From Shimazuella kribbensis DSM 45090 (GTDB lineage Bacteria; Bacillota; Bacilli; Thermoactinomycetales; Thermoactinomycetaceae), in the NCBI RefSeq assembly GCF_000428065.1, contig NZ_ATZF01000007.1:55417-119416 (forward strand): 64,000 nt of DNA. Reading direction: 5' to 3'. The notes under the pieces are model-generated. The model saw nothing but the letters and a program-made list of their open reading frames with translations, made no database searches and was not told the origin of the DNA. Below are positions 56,693 to 64,000 of this stretch, piece after piece (position 1 is the first letter of the stretch; each line of letters begins with the position of its first letter). The position numbers and the translations under genes were made by a program.

Positions 56693-56905
56693 TTAGCAGA
56701 TCTCGACCGATCGTCCGTCCTGGTCCTGGAGACCGTTCTCTCCGAACAGTAGCCACTTGCCGAATGCATCCGTTGTTACGTAGTAGACGTCGGCGACGCA
56801 TCCGGGCGTCGAGAAGGAACCTGCACTGAACAGCTTGGGCGCCATCGTATTCCTCGGGAGCACCATGAACTGGTGTCCCTCCAGCATGACGATGTGGTTT
56901 TCGGT
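56693..56905 (-). pseudogene. GC-rich gene fragment, phage-like
   Basis: The frame reads MLEGHQFMVLPRNTMAPKLF, SAGSFSTPGCVADVYYVTTD and AFGKWLLFGENGLQDQDGRS. 35 of 60 bases are G or C at 56821-56880. There is no ribosome site, and the sequence changes abruptly at about 56915, so it is probably an N-truncated gene. I do not recognise the family. It lies just after the repeat at 56505-56580. Confidence 0.4.
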
Positions 56906-56917
56906 GCCGTACACCCG

Positions 56918-56995
56918 ATTGAAAAAGAGGTGTCCAAGCTAAAAGAGGATATCAAAGCAAGAAAAGCAAAAACAAAAAAGCCTGACCAGCGTTAA
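56918..56995 (+). pseudogene. C-terminal fragment of a charged protein
   Basis: A plus-strand frame reads IEKEVSKLKEDIKARKAKTK then KPDQR and stops. The coiled-coil, basic ending looks like true coding sequence cut at its 5' side where the GC-rich fragment begins. Unknown family. Confidence 0.35.
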
Positions 56996-57062
56996 TCGAT
57001 CAGGCGATTGAGAGAGATTATAAGATGTTAGAACAGAGTATATCACAAGTGAGGGGAAACCC

Positions 57063-58679
57063 CATAGCCATCAAGCTAAGGAGAAATGAATGTTAGAAGG
57101 AAATAATTTGCATGCCGAAAACCTTGAGTTCATAAAGATGTAGGCACATCAAACAAGCCTAGATAGGCTTGTTTTTGAAAATTATGCTACTTTCGCAGTG
57201 GATAGGCTATACCCATAAACAACACCCAATATGTCAAAGATCGTCTTTTTCTTGTATCGATGAGATTTTCGCCCATTTTTCTTTAGCTGGTGAAAGAGGC
57301 GAAGAAGGATCTTCGCATATGCTTGGGTGTTTTTCTGTATAGCCTGATGGAACAAAGGGAAATAGGTTTGAATGATATAAAAAGCCTTATATTCGCTTAC
57401 CTCCATACGACTTTTGCGTAGCAAAATCTCTCTCATCTGAAACAAAGTAGAGGAACAAATGAGGATGGCAATAGGCTGCCCATACAGGTGACATTCCAAC
57501 CTTTCTCGTTTCACATTCTTACATCGGTCGATCTGAAAAAAGGATTTCCATGTTTTGAATACGATCTCAATCTGCCAACGCAGAGAATAGAGATGATGAA
57601 TATGCTCTTTTGGGACAATATCCCAAGCGATATTGGTGATATAGACATTGATTTGGGTTAACCGTTTTCTTTTATCTGAAAGCTCCTTTCCTTTTTTCTT
57701 CTCTTTATAACTTGTGCATCTGTGAGCCGGTACAAAAAAACACGAGCAGGTAGTTTTTTATACCCAATAAAAGCATCTCGAATCTCCGTAGTTTCTCCTG
57801 GTTTCATTTGATTCATTTTTTCTTCCAGATCCAGTAAGAGATACTCTGTTTTTTTCTTGATTGCTCCATTTCCAAGGAATTCGGGTGCTGGATTCTTTTG
57901 ATAGATCCGGTTTTTGAGTGGCAAACGAGATAGATAGAAGGCTCTCTGTTGATCAATCTGCTTTAGGTTATCCAGCGAAAAGTAACCCAAATCTCGTATG
58001 CACAAATCCCTTGGTTGAAGAGTGGGGAAACAAGCGGGGTTAAAGAGCCTGTCATTTCCTTTTCCGGCTCCCATATCCACATTCAAAAATTGTCCACTAT
58101 GTAAGTCGTATTCCAATTGGATTTTTACCCCAGCCGCATGACTACTTCCTCCTGAACCTGGGTAATGATCGGCCAAGGAATCTGGTAACTGAAAGGAGGT
58201 CGAATCGAGGATGCGAATCCGAGTAAAAACATCTTGATATTTGGTTGGGAGGGCACAAGATGAACTTAGCTTTGCTTTCAGTAATTGTGCAAATAGTCGT
58301 CGAAGAAAAGACACTGCCTGTTCATTCAAACGCTGATTTAATCCTTCTGCACTCATGCTAATTCCTGTCGCAGCCTCCAACTCACTGCATAACTGAGTCA
58401 GAGAAGTACTTGCTAGGTTGTGACTCAACCAAACACATAAGGTCACCAGATCTTGTCCCCGACATTTGCTTCTTCGTCTTACAAATTCAGTAGTTCTTGC
58501 CAACTGCTCAACTTCTGTAGGGGAAAGATATTTTTGTAATACCTGTGAAAACAAATGAAGTTCTTCTTTGGTGGATACATTCATAGAAAACACGCCATCC
58601 TTTCTTTTCATTCCTAGAGAAAGAATAGCGTGTTTTTTCCGTTTTGGGAGATTATTTTGTTATTAACTTGATGGTTATG
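57063..58679 (-). mobile_element. IS231-type element, 1617 bp, with target duplication
   Basis: The ends are CATAGCCATCAAGCTAAG and, inverted, TTAACTTGATGGTTATG. Exact direct repeats GGGGAAACCC flank it (57053-57062 and 58680-58689), a normal IS231 target duplication of the form GGG...CCC. Without the element, the flanks rejoin to a sequence also found at 59031-59062 (TATCACAAGTGAGGGGAA ... TCGCTTTTTT). Transposition therefore hit a repeat. Confidence 0.87.
57182..58611 (-). pseudogene. IS231-type transposase, frameshifted
   Basis: The N-terminal part (57658-58611) runs parallel to the intact transposase at 50006 up to [13 protein letters not shown], then shifts and stops. The C-terminal part in the correct frame (from about 57710, and clearly from 57514: [20 protein letters not shown]) holds the YREK region. 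Compared with the intact copy a short piece ([15 protein letters not shown] region) is missing near 57700. The element could still move if the other copy acts in trans. Confidence 0.85.
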
Positions 58680-58771
58680 GGGGAAACCCTCGCTTTTTTA
58701 TTTCATTGGTTGCCTGCTGGAGACTATCTTGTGAGTAGAGCCCCCAGCAGACATGTGTAAGAAGTAGCTCA

Positions 58772-58885
58772 TCAGTGACTGGAAGCAAGTCCGTCACAAC
58801 AAGAGGTACAGATACCACACGTGGAACTTGCAACATGTCCGTAAGATCCCATGAGGTTACAGATGAATGCAATGATCGATCGCAT
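58772..58885 (-). CDS. Possible 37-residue Cys-rich peptide
   Basis: ATG at 58885 lies six bases after AAGGAG. The frame reads MRSIIAFICNLMGSYGHVAS followed by STCGICTSCCDGLASSH, with five Cys, four of them in the last third. A CTGCTGG/CCAGCAG hairpin (58709-58748) lies downstream. A second frame over the same bases (LQVPRVVSVPLVVTDLLPVT, 58675-58872) also looks protein-like but has only a TTG start and no good site. Either could be real. No family known. Confidence 0.4.
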   Translation of the reverse strand: MRSIIAFICNLMGSYGHVASSTCGICTSCCDGLASSH

Positions 58886-59030
58886 GATCATCTCCTTATG
58901 TAGTGACAGAAGGGTTATCTGTCACTTATTATTTTATCACTCTAATCAGAATAATTACATATTTATAATCTATTATCTGGGTACATTTCATTCAAAGTTT
59001 TTTGTAGTACTCGGAAATCATAACTGTGTT

Positions 59031-59062
59031 TATATCACAAGTGAGGGGAATCTTCGCTTTTT
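59031..59062. repeat. Cassette-end repeat, second copy of the IS231 target
   Basis: TATATCACAAGTGAGGGGAA then TCTTCGCTTTTTTG equals, apart from the IS231 insertion, 57039-57062 joined to 58680-58697 (GAGGGGAAACCC/TCGCTTTTTT). Two neighbouring small genes on the minus strand therefore share the same 3' tail. Confidence 0.65.
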
Positions 59063-59076
59063 TGTTGTAAAGTAGT

Positions 59077-59117
59077 GTGACCTGCTGACATCCGAAGACA
59101 TCAGCAGGTCACAGTGC
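59077..59117 (-). terminator. Terminator of the small membrane-protein gene
   Basis: GTGACCTGCTGA and TCAGCAGGTCAC pair perfectly with further GATGTC/GACATC pairing inside. The poly-T of the shared tail follows about 15 bases later on the minus strand. Confidence 0.7.
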
Positions 59118-59130
59118 TCCCTATTTTTTT

Positions 59131-59337
59131 CTAGATGATCAGGGATACACAGTCTACGATCAGACTGAGTGTGATGGCGATAGTTCCGAGTACTCCGAAG
59201 ACAAGACCCATCCACTTCAGGACAGGACGGCTTGACTTCCATGCACTACGAATGATGACAATTCCACCCAAGAACGCCACCACATAGCCGATGATCGTCA
59301 TGATCGGATTTTCCAGAAACGACTTGAAAGTTTCCAC
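59131..59337 (-). CDS. Small two-helix membrane protein, phage-like
   Basis: In this 68-residue protein GTG at 59337 has GAAGGAA upstream. METFKSFLENPIMTIIGYVV and AFLGGIVIIRSAW give helix 1, WMGLVFGVLGTIAITLSLIV helix 2. It resembles small phage membrane or holin-like proteins, but no family is certain. A perfect hairpin after the stop supports a transcribed gene. The composition is richer in GC than the chromosome. Confidence 0.55.
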   Translation of the reverse strand: METFKSFLENPIMTIIGYVVAFLGGIVIIRSAWKSSRPVLKWMGLVFGVLGTIAITLSLIVDCVSLII

Positions 59338-59382
59338 GGAATTCCTTCGAGTTGGTTATATTTCAGAATTAATAATATCATT

Positions 59383-59865
59383 TTATTTAACTTTTGGGTA
59401 CATTTCATTTAGTGCCTTCTGCAATATCCTTAGATCAAAATCACGCTTGAGCAGTAGAACACAATTCGCATTTGCTTCCATTGCCCATGTAACTTTATCG
59501 CGGATCTCATTTGGATGCTTGCTGCTACGGATACCGACGAGCTTGTAATCTTTGAGATATGACAGATCATACATTTCAAGGTCTTTGAGCGGCGCTACAG
59601 CTGTAGGATTACTTTTAATAAGATTGATAAAAGCGCTCCAACCACTTGCGCGAAGTCTACGTGGACAGTTTTTCCCGCTCCATTTGTTACGCTGGACCAC
59701 GTTTCCGATTGGAATATCATGTTTGTTCATGAGATGACGCACGAGCCAAACGGCGTTTTCCTTGACTGTCTTCTTGCTATACCCTGCTTTTATTGCGGCT
59801 TCTGTAGCATTTTCCGATTGGATATAGTACTGACAAAATGCCTTCTGTTTCGGTGTCAGCTTCAC
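59383..59865 (-). CDS. Protein with terminase-small-subunit-like N-terminus
   Basis: In this protein of about 160 residues GTG at 59865 gives KLTPKQKAFCQYYIQSENAT then EAAIKAGYSKKTVKENAVWL. This is the helix-turn-helix start of phage terminase small subunits, which bind pac or cos DNA. The rest (ASGWSAFINLIKSNPTAVAP, YDLSYLKDYKLVGIRSSKHP, CVLLLKRDFDLRILQKALNE) does not look like a terminase and may be another domain. GGGGGTGG precedes the start. No large subunit is present. Confidence 0.6.
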   Translation of the reverse strand: MKLTPKQKAFCQYYIQSENATEAAIKAGYSKKTVKENAVWLVRHLMNKHDIPIGNVVQRNKWSGKNCPRRLRASGWSAFINLIKSNPTAVAPLKDLEMYDLSYLKDYKLVGIRSSKHPNEIRDKVTWAMEANANCVLLLKRDFDLRILQKALNEMYPKVK

Positions 59866-59986
59866 ATACACCACCACCCCCAACAATATGAGATATAAAA
59901 AATACCACTATAAAAGTGGCTAAAAATCATCTAAATATATTCTAAATAAGCACCTGTAGAATAAGCGGTTACTTGATTCTTACTTG

Positions 59987-60136
59987 TTCTACTTTGCGGT
60001 CTATGGTAGCAACCCTGTCATAGCAATCCGAGATAACTCCAAAAGCGGCCATACAGATAGATATATTTCCCAGTGTGGCCCCTCAATGTGCGAATCGGTG
60101 CCGTACCAGCGAACGTGTCATTACCCGCAAAGTAGA
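59987..60136. repeat. Boundary repeat with 12-bp terminal inverted repeats
   Basis: TCTACTTTGCGG (59989) and its exact complement CCGCAAAGTAGA (60125-60136) bound a 150-bp segment. Inside are TAGCAACCCTGTCA and GTGGCCCCTCAATGTGCG; the latter recurs inverted at about 62975-62993. This is the most complete palindromic member of the family and separates the terminase-like gene from the gene at 60213. Confidence 0.7.
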
Positions 60137-60212
60137 TTACATATATTAACATCTAGATTGCACCTAGTGACAGTAACGCTGTTTGAGTATATTGTGAGCA
60201 TGAGGTGATCAC

Positions 60213-60416
60213 ATGGAACAGCTTCAAATAAATGATATCTGGCATGGTAAAGAAGGTACGCTATATGAAAATGTATCCGCTAGGATCGACGCTGTAACCT
60301 CGCGCAATGTGCAGGTGTCATTTAATCATGTGATAACGATGGACGGCTTGCAGTTAGCTGGAACCGTGATGACACATAAGCAGTTTGGTTACATTTTGAT
60401 GCTGGCCAGCAGTTAA
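60213..60416 (+). CDS. Small ORF present twice in the region
   Basis: This 67-residue protein reads MEQLQINDIWHGKEGTLYEN, VSARIDAVTSRNVQVSFNHV and ITMDGLQLAGTVMTHKQFGY. GAGGTGATCAC precedes the ATG. A second copy begins at 63954 with the same first 40 bases except one or two, so the gene has been duplicated. It looks like a small beta-rich phage protein; no family is known. It lies between repeats at 59987-60136 and 60455-60482. Confidence 0.65.
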   Translation: MEQLQINDIWHGKEGTLYENVSARIDAVTSRNVQVSFNHVITMDGLQLAGTVMTHKQFGYILMLASS

Positions 60417-60454
60417 GTTTGTTTTGATGATAACTGAAGTTTCTCCTGCACCAA

Positions 60455-60482
60455 GTGGACCACATGACAGGGTTGCTGGTTC
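60455..60482. repeat. Boundary repeat, shortest form
   Basis: CACATGACAGGGTTGCTGG followed by TTCTACCCC joins the TGACAGGGTTGCT block directly to the GCTGGTTCTACCCC block, as if the middle of the longer repeat (for example 63784-63873) had been deleted. Confidence 0.65.
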
Positions 60483-60528
60483 TACCCCTTTGCTAAACCT
60501 AAAACTATAGCTACAGTCTTTAAGTAAT

Positions 60529-60762
60529 CTAAATCATCAAAAAAGAAAAACTGATGATTCTAACATTACGATTGACTTTTAGAGTTAAATCATCCAAGTA
60601 GGCGTGCTGGTAGTACTTCATTTTCTCTTCAAAATTGCTTTTGGTATTGATAATAATCTCTGGATGAGCGGAATCATTGACAGATACCAACACCATCATG
60701 AATTTAGAATTGGCACCTGATGTCCTATACTCTTCTAGAAACATGTCCATTGTGTAACCCAT
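60529..60762 (-). CDS. Small hypothetical protein
   Basis: This 77-residue protein has AAGGAGGGTG before the ATG. It reads MGYTMDMFLEEYRTSGANSK, FMMVLVSVNDSAHPEIIINT and EEKMKYYQHAYLDDLTLKVN. The mixed alpha/beta character is like small phage proteins; no family known. It is bounded by repeats at 60455 and 60784. Confidence 0.6.
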   Translation of the reverse strand: MGYTMDMFLEEYRTSGANSKFMMVLVSVNDSAHPEIIINTKSNFEEKMKYYQHAYLDDLTLKVNRNVRIISFSFLMI

Positions 60763-60783
60763 ATTTATTCACCCTCCTTCATG

Positions 60784-60880
60784 GGGTAGTGAGACGGTTC
60801 GTGTTTTGATCCGTCACATAGATTCCATTTCCTGTAATCAACCTGTTACTTTGCGGTCTATGGTAGCAACCCTGTCACTG
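60784..60880. repeat. Boundary repeat, composite copy
   Basis: GGGGTAGTGAGACGG starts it, GATCCGTCACATAGATTCCA lies in the middle and ACTTTGCGGTCTATGGTAGC then AACCCTGTCACT ends it. The first half matches 63124-63170, the second 59991-60020. GACGG and CCGTC pair. Confidence 0.7.
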
Positions 60881-61090
60881 GGCCTCTTCGGGTACGGTGA
60901 CCCCTAACGAGTAAACAAGTATAGGAGTCATCTTCTGACAACGTAGTGTTTTTTATGAACCGTCCACATTAAAGGTCACAGTTCAACCCGGTTAATTTAA
61001 TGTTGTATTTCTATCGACTAACAGAATTATTATTGGTAATTGGTGGTACAATAATCTTTGTGTGATTTTCATTACAGGAGGGTCAATGCA

Positions 61091-62662
61091 GTGGTACAAA
61101 GTGTCCTGCTGGTTATACTGTTTGTTATCGTTATCCTGCCGCCGATCATTTTTATCGGTTATATGTATGCCTTATCCAAAAAACCGAAACATTCCATCAT
61201 TCGTTCACACCCGTTTCTTGGCTGGGTACGTTATTTGCTTGAAAAGTTGGGGCCTGAGTTCCGTCAATATTGGTTTGACAGTGATATGGAAGGGAAGCCA
61301 TTCTCGCGGGCAGACTTTGTCGGTCTTGTGTATGCGGCGAAATACCGGACGGATCTTATCTCGTTCGGCGGCAGGCGCGATTATGAAAAGCCCGGATTTT
61401 ATTTATCCAATGCCATGTTCACGAAATTGACAAGCGAGCTAAGGGTGGGTAACGAAGTCCTCGTACCAGGAAAGAAATATGTCATTACCGACGAAGGGCT
61501 GTTTACAAGGAAGGAAATATTCGTAGAAGAACAGGTCAAACCTTGGCTTCTGCATGACAATGATGTTATTATGGTCGGCGAAAACCGCGAACACCCATGG
61601 CGGCTCAAAGGCATGTTCGGCGCCTCAGCTACTTCCTATGGAGCTGTAGGTGAGCATTATATTCAGTCCACGGGAAGCGGCGCATTCATGGCGGGCGGTT
61701 CTTGGATCAATACAGGTGAAGGCGGAGTTGCGGATGTACATCTTGCCACAGGCGTCGATATCGTCTCGTAAATCGGGCCAGGCCTGTTTGGCTTCCGTGA
61801 TGACACTGGCCGCTTCTCCATTAAAGTGTTCAAGCACAAAGCTAACATCTCGAACATTAAGGCGTTCGAACTGAAATTTCATCAAGGTGCCAAAATACGC
61901 GGCGGGCATCTCGAAGGATCCAAGGTCACCGAAAAAGTCGCAGAAGCTCGTTTAGTGCCTATCGGGAAAACAGTGAATTCACCGAATCGGTTCGAATTTC
62001 TAACCAATCCGGAGGAAGCGCTTCGATTCATAAGCACCTTGCAAGAAGAAGGCGGCAAACCCGTGGGTATCAAAATTGTTGTCGGCGATCCAAAACGGCT
62101 CGAGCTGTTTTTTCAGACTATGCTTGAGCTAGAAATCTTCCCGGATTTTATTACCGTAGACGGTTCCGAGGGAGGTTCTGGAGCTACGTTCAAAGCAATG
62201 GCGGATGGCATGGGATTGCCGCTCTTTAACGCGTTGCTTATCCTTGACGACATCGCAAGAAAATTCGGCGTGCGCGAGCGTTTCAAAATTTTCGCTTCCG
62301 GCAAACTCATTACGCCTGACAAAGTAGCAATCGCCCTGGCGATGGGTGCGGACTGCGTCAACTCTGCACGCGGCTTTATGATGGCCAATGGCTGCATCAT
62401 GGCTCTGCAATGTCATACGGGCAAGTGCCCAACAGGAATTACGACTACGGATTCTAAGTATCAAGAGGCACTGGCGCCCGAAGAGAAACAATGGCGCGTG
62501 ATGAACTATATTCTTCAGATGAGGGAAGGCTTATTTTCGCTGGCTGCCGCCTGCGGATTAGAGAGTCCCAGCGAATTAAGGCGAGAACATGTGGTGTTTA
62601 CGAACGAAAACGGACAAAGCTTCCGAATCGTGGATTTGTTTCCTTATCCGGTATCGATGTAA
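61091..62662 (+). pseudogene. FMN-binding glutamate synthase-type protein (YerD-like), in-frame TAA
   Basis: GTG at 61091 behind AGGAGGGTC gives a membrane helix (SVLLVILFVIVILPPIIFIG) and SHPFLGWVRYLLEKLGPEFR. A GltB-type barrel follows: ISFGGRRDY, GAVGEHYIQSTGSGAFMAGG, then DIVS-TAA-IGPGLFGFRDDT. Family members read DIVWQIGPGLFG, so only a couple of base changes made the stop (TAA at 61769-61771). FITVDGSEGGSGATFKAMAD, FKIFASGKLITPDKVAIALA and ALQCHTGKCPTGITTT complete the FMN and Fe-S sites. It is GC-richer than the chromosome. Confidence 0.8.
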
Positions 62663-62687
62663 GTATACAGTTCGAAAAGCTGTCGAT

Positions 62688-62877
62688 CCTTATAGGGGGT
62701 AGAACCTAGGCCACCATCGAGTGCGACGAAGCCAGCGGTGCCATCATCGTGAAGTGGGCGGAGGACCACTGGTGCACTCTCTCTTCGTGGGTGCAGCTCG
62801 GTCCCGAGGCATGGCTGAGCTCGACCGGATCTGGGAGGAGATGGACGCGGAGGTCGCCAACGGCTGAAGCTGAGCAT
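62688..62877 (+). pseudogene. Very GC-rich gene fragment after a GGGGTAGAACC boundary
   Basis: Directly after TATAGGGGGTAGAACC the sequence becomes GC-rich (39 of 60 bases at 62761-62820). Frames read ATIECDEASGAIIVKWAEDH and WCTLSSWVQLGPEAWLS, then in another frame GMAELDRIWEEMDAEVANG with a stop. It looks like one gene of an actinobacterial or phage type with a shift, missing its start. No family assigned. Confidence 0.45.
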
Positions 62878-62954
62878 TTCTTTGGAGAACGGCGGTCAGC
62901 TACAATGTAGTCTGGCCGCCGACCTGATAATTAAGGATTTATAAATAGATTCTT

Positions 62955-62998
62955 TTGGAGGTACGTGAACGATTCGTACATTGAGGGGCCACATCTCA
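62955..62998. repeat. Boundary repeat piece
   Basis: GGTACGTGAACGATTCGTAC then ATTGAGGGGCCAC is related, inverted, to 60076-60108 (GTGGCCCCTCAATGTGCGAA) and, direct, to 55595. Confidence 0.5.
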
Positions 62999-63120
62999 AT
63001 TAAAAACCAAATAAGTAAAAATATAGGGTGTATATTGGTAGAATGCGACGAGTTTTTATAGTGTTAATCGTCCTGTAAATGCTCTATTTCAGTCGTGATT
63101 GGATCAAACTTGTCACATTC

Positions 63121-63215
63121 TCCTATAGGGGTAGTGAGACGGTAGCTGCTCTAGTCCGTCAGATAGATACCAAAATATGGTTCCGTTGCCCCTCAGTCGC
63201 CGTTTGCTGGTCCTA
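63121..63215. repeat. Boundary repeat, full-length type
   Basis: CTATAGGGGTAGTGAGACGG begins it, CTCTAGTCCGTCAGATAGAT lies in the middle and GTTTGCTGGTCCTATC ends it. The middle and end match 33838-33900 in order, and the start matches 60784. Confidence 0.7.
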
Positions 63216-63218
63216 TCT

Positions 63219-63551
63219 CTAGCTGGAGATGAGTCCAATGCATCTAAAAAGAGAGGACTCACAATAGACGAATTTTTCGCCTAATGATAAAAAATATAGA
63301 TGAACCACGACGGAAAACGCTGAAATGATGATACCTGTAATCGCAAATCCTTTGTTTCGTGAGTTTATACTCTTCATTCCAAATACAATCCCTACAGTGC
63401 TAACAATGATACCGATAATGGTGCCTAGAGGACCGAGATTAACTAATAGTATAATACTAATTAAAATAGAGACAATCCCAATAACTATCGATGTTAGTGC
63501 TAGGCTAATCTTACTTGGATTTCCTGATTTTGTTTGTATTTGTGTATCCAA
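63219..63551 (-). CDS. DUF4190-like small membrane protein
   Basis: This protein of about 110 residues has two or three helices (SLALTSIVIGIVSILISIIL, GPLGTIIGIIVSTVGIVFGM and GFAITGIIISAFSVVVHLYF). The order Lys-rich N-tail, helix, GxKSIN loop, GFAIxGIIIS fits the DUF4190 family. The TTG at 63551 is nine bases after AGGGAG; the reading from 63581 lacks a site. The stop lies four bases from the repeat at 63121-63215. Confidence 0.65.
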   Translation of the reverse strand: MDTQIQTKSGNPSKISLALTSIVIGIVSILISIILLVNLGPLGTIIGIIVSTVGIVFGMKSINSRNKGFAITGIIISAFSVVVHLYFLSLGEKFVYCESSLFRCIGLISS

Positions 63552-63614
63552 AAAAATCATCTCCCTATAATTTTTTCTCAATATAGGCTTGTGGTCATAG
63601 ATTCTTCTAATTCC

Positions 63615-63824
63615 TCACATGTAGATTACTTTTAAATCGAGGATAAGTCGTATCCTGTATTCTCGGTAAACCCTTTCCTCTTTTCCTTTTATAATCCACT
63701 TACACTTTTTGATCATAAAAGAAAATCCTATCTGAACAAAGATAGACTCCTCCCTAAAATGTATTTTATTTCCAATTTTGACCAGTGACAGGGTTGCTGC
63801 TCTAGTCCGCAGGTTTATTTCCAT
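63615..63824 (-). CDS. Doubtful ORF reading out of a repeat
   Basis: 69 codons read IHFREESIFVQIGFSFMIKK then CKWIIKGKEERVYREYRIRL. The first codons lie in the repeat at 63784-63873 and there is no ribosome site. It may be the tail of a truncated PH-like or membrane protein. Low confidence. Confidence 0.25.
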   Translation of the reverse strand: MEINLRTRAATLSLVKIGNKIHFREESIFVQIGFSFMIKKCKWIIKGKEERVYREYRIRLILDLKVIYM

Positions 63825-63873
63825 TTGTTGGTCAAATTAGGGTTCGTCGTTCGTTTGCTGGTTCTACCCCGTG
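63784..63873. repeat. Boundary repeat, full-length type (complement of 54311)
   Basis: AGTGACAGGGTTGCTGCTCT, AGTCCGCAGG, TTTCCATTTGTTGGTCAAAT, TAGGGTTCGTCGTTCG and TTTGCTGGTTCTACCCC follow in order. Its second half is the reverse complement of 54312-54363 with one or two changes. Confidence 0.75.
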
Positions 63874-63953
63874 TAGGATATCTGATATATTGTGACTAAG
63901 ATATGTCTTAACGTACAATTTTCTCGAAATGATACGACTAAGGATGTGATCAA

Positions 63954-64000
63954 ATGGAACACCTTCAAATAAATGATATCTGGCATGGTAAAGAAGGTAC
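63954..64000 (+). CDS. Second copy of the small gene at 60213 (cut by window edge)
   Basis: MEHLQINDIWHGKEG is encoded from the ATG at 63954, behind GATGTGATCAA. It differs from the first copy at only one or two bases over 47. It follows a boundary repeat, as the first copy does. Confidence 0.7.
   Translation, partial: MEHLQINDIWHGKEG

Noticed and set aside
53900..64000. Classical integron with attC sites.
   Set aside because: The repeats lack the GTTRRRY/RYYYAAC core pair, and no IntI-type integrase with its extra helix lies next to them.

Overview
The window looks like chromosomal DNA of a low-GC Gram-positive bacterium of the order Bacillales. The grounds are strong AGGAGG-type ribosome sites, a SAM-I riboswitch before a MetI-type gene, an adaA-adaB-alkA alkylation-repair operon, YneB- and YnzC-like proteins, a NiaP transporter and two IS231-type elements. 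A spore-forming family such as Thermoactinomycetaceae is possible but cannot be settled from the sequence. There is no rRNA, tRNA or CRISPR array that I can see.

Layout. 1-7.7 kb, all minus strand: a two-component system, a large GT39-type membrane glycosyltransferase, a decayed second GT39 copy, a lipid-linked sugar synthase (GT2), a GtrA-type flippase split by an in-frame stop, galU and galE (cut by the window edge). Together they look like an extracytoplasmic glycosylation locus with its own nucleotide-sugar supply. 8-11.4 kb is a scar of mobile DNA: a broken IS3-type transposase, a truncated thymidylate-kinase-like gene, an intact tyrosine recombinase beside a perfect 18-bp palindrome, and a dead integrase tail. 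11.5-24.3 kb is ordinary chromosome: the ada operon, a DUF457 gene with a frameshift, an EamA transporter facing its MocR regulator, niaP, an M42 peptidase, yneB, ynzC and an amidase. 24.3-34.7 kb is decayed accessory DNA: an orphan IS200/IS605 right end, and broken SMI1/KNR4, NUDIX, FAD-monooxygenase and ABC-transporter genes. 34.8-49.4 kb is again mostly intact: fabF, small redox and transport genes with HxlR, TetR and XRE regulators, an orphan NADAR-type antitoxin remnant, an SPFH protein with a small RHH partner, LemA and MetI.

49.5-64 kb is the unusual part. Short genes of very different base composition lie in both orientations. They include a VOC protein, a zinc-ribbon membrane protein, a reductase, phage-like ORFs and an FMN-type glutamate synthase, and several are broken. 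They are separated by members of a family of imperfect repeats of about 30-150 bp that share pieces such as ACTTTGCGGTCTATGG, GTAGCAACCCTGTCA, GTTTGCTGGTTCTACCCC and CCGTCAGATAGATTCC. IS231-type elements (one 1.6 kb copy, one 2.3 kb copy with a GC-rich passenger ORF, one 132-bp deletion derivative, one solo end) have repeatedly entered the GGGGTAGAACC end of these repeats. One small gene occurs twice, 3.7 kb apart, next to repeats. The whole resembles a gene-cassette array with its own boundary repeats. It lacks recognisable integron attC core sites, and I could not identify the recombinase responsible.

Many genes carry single disabling changes. In-frame stops of all three kinds (TAG, TAA, TGA) are seen, so this looks like gene decay or sequencing error and not a change of genetic code.
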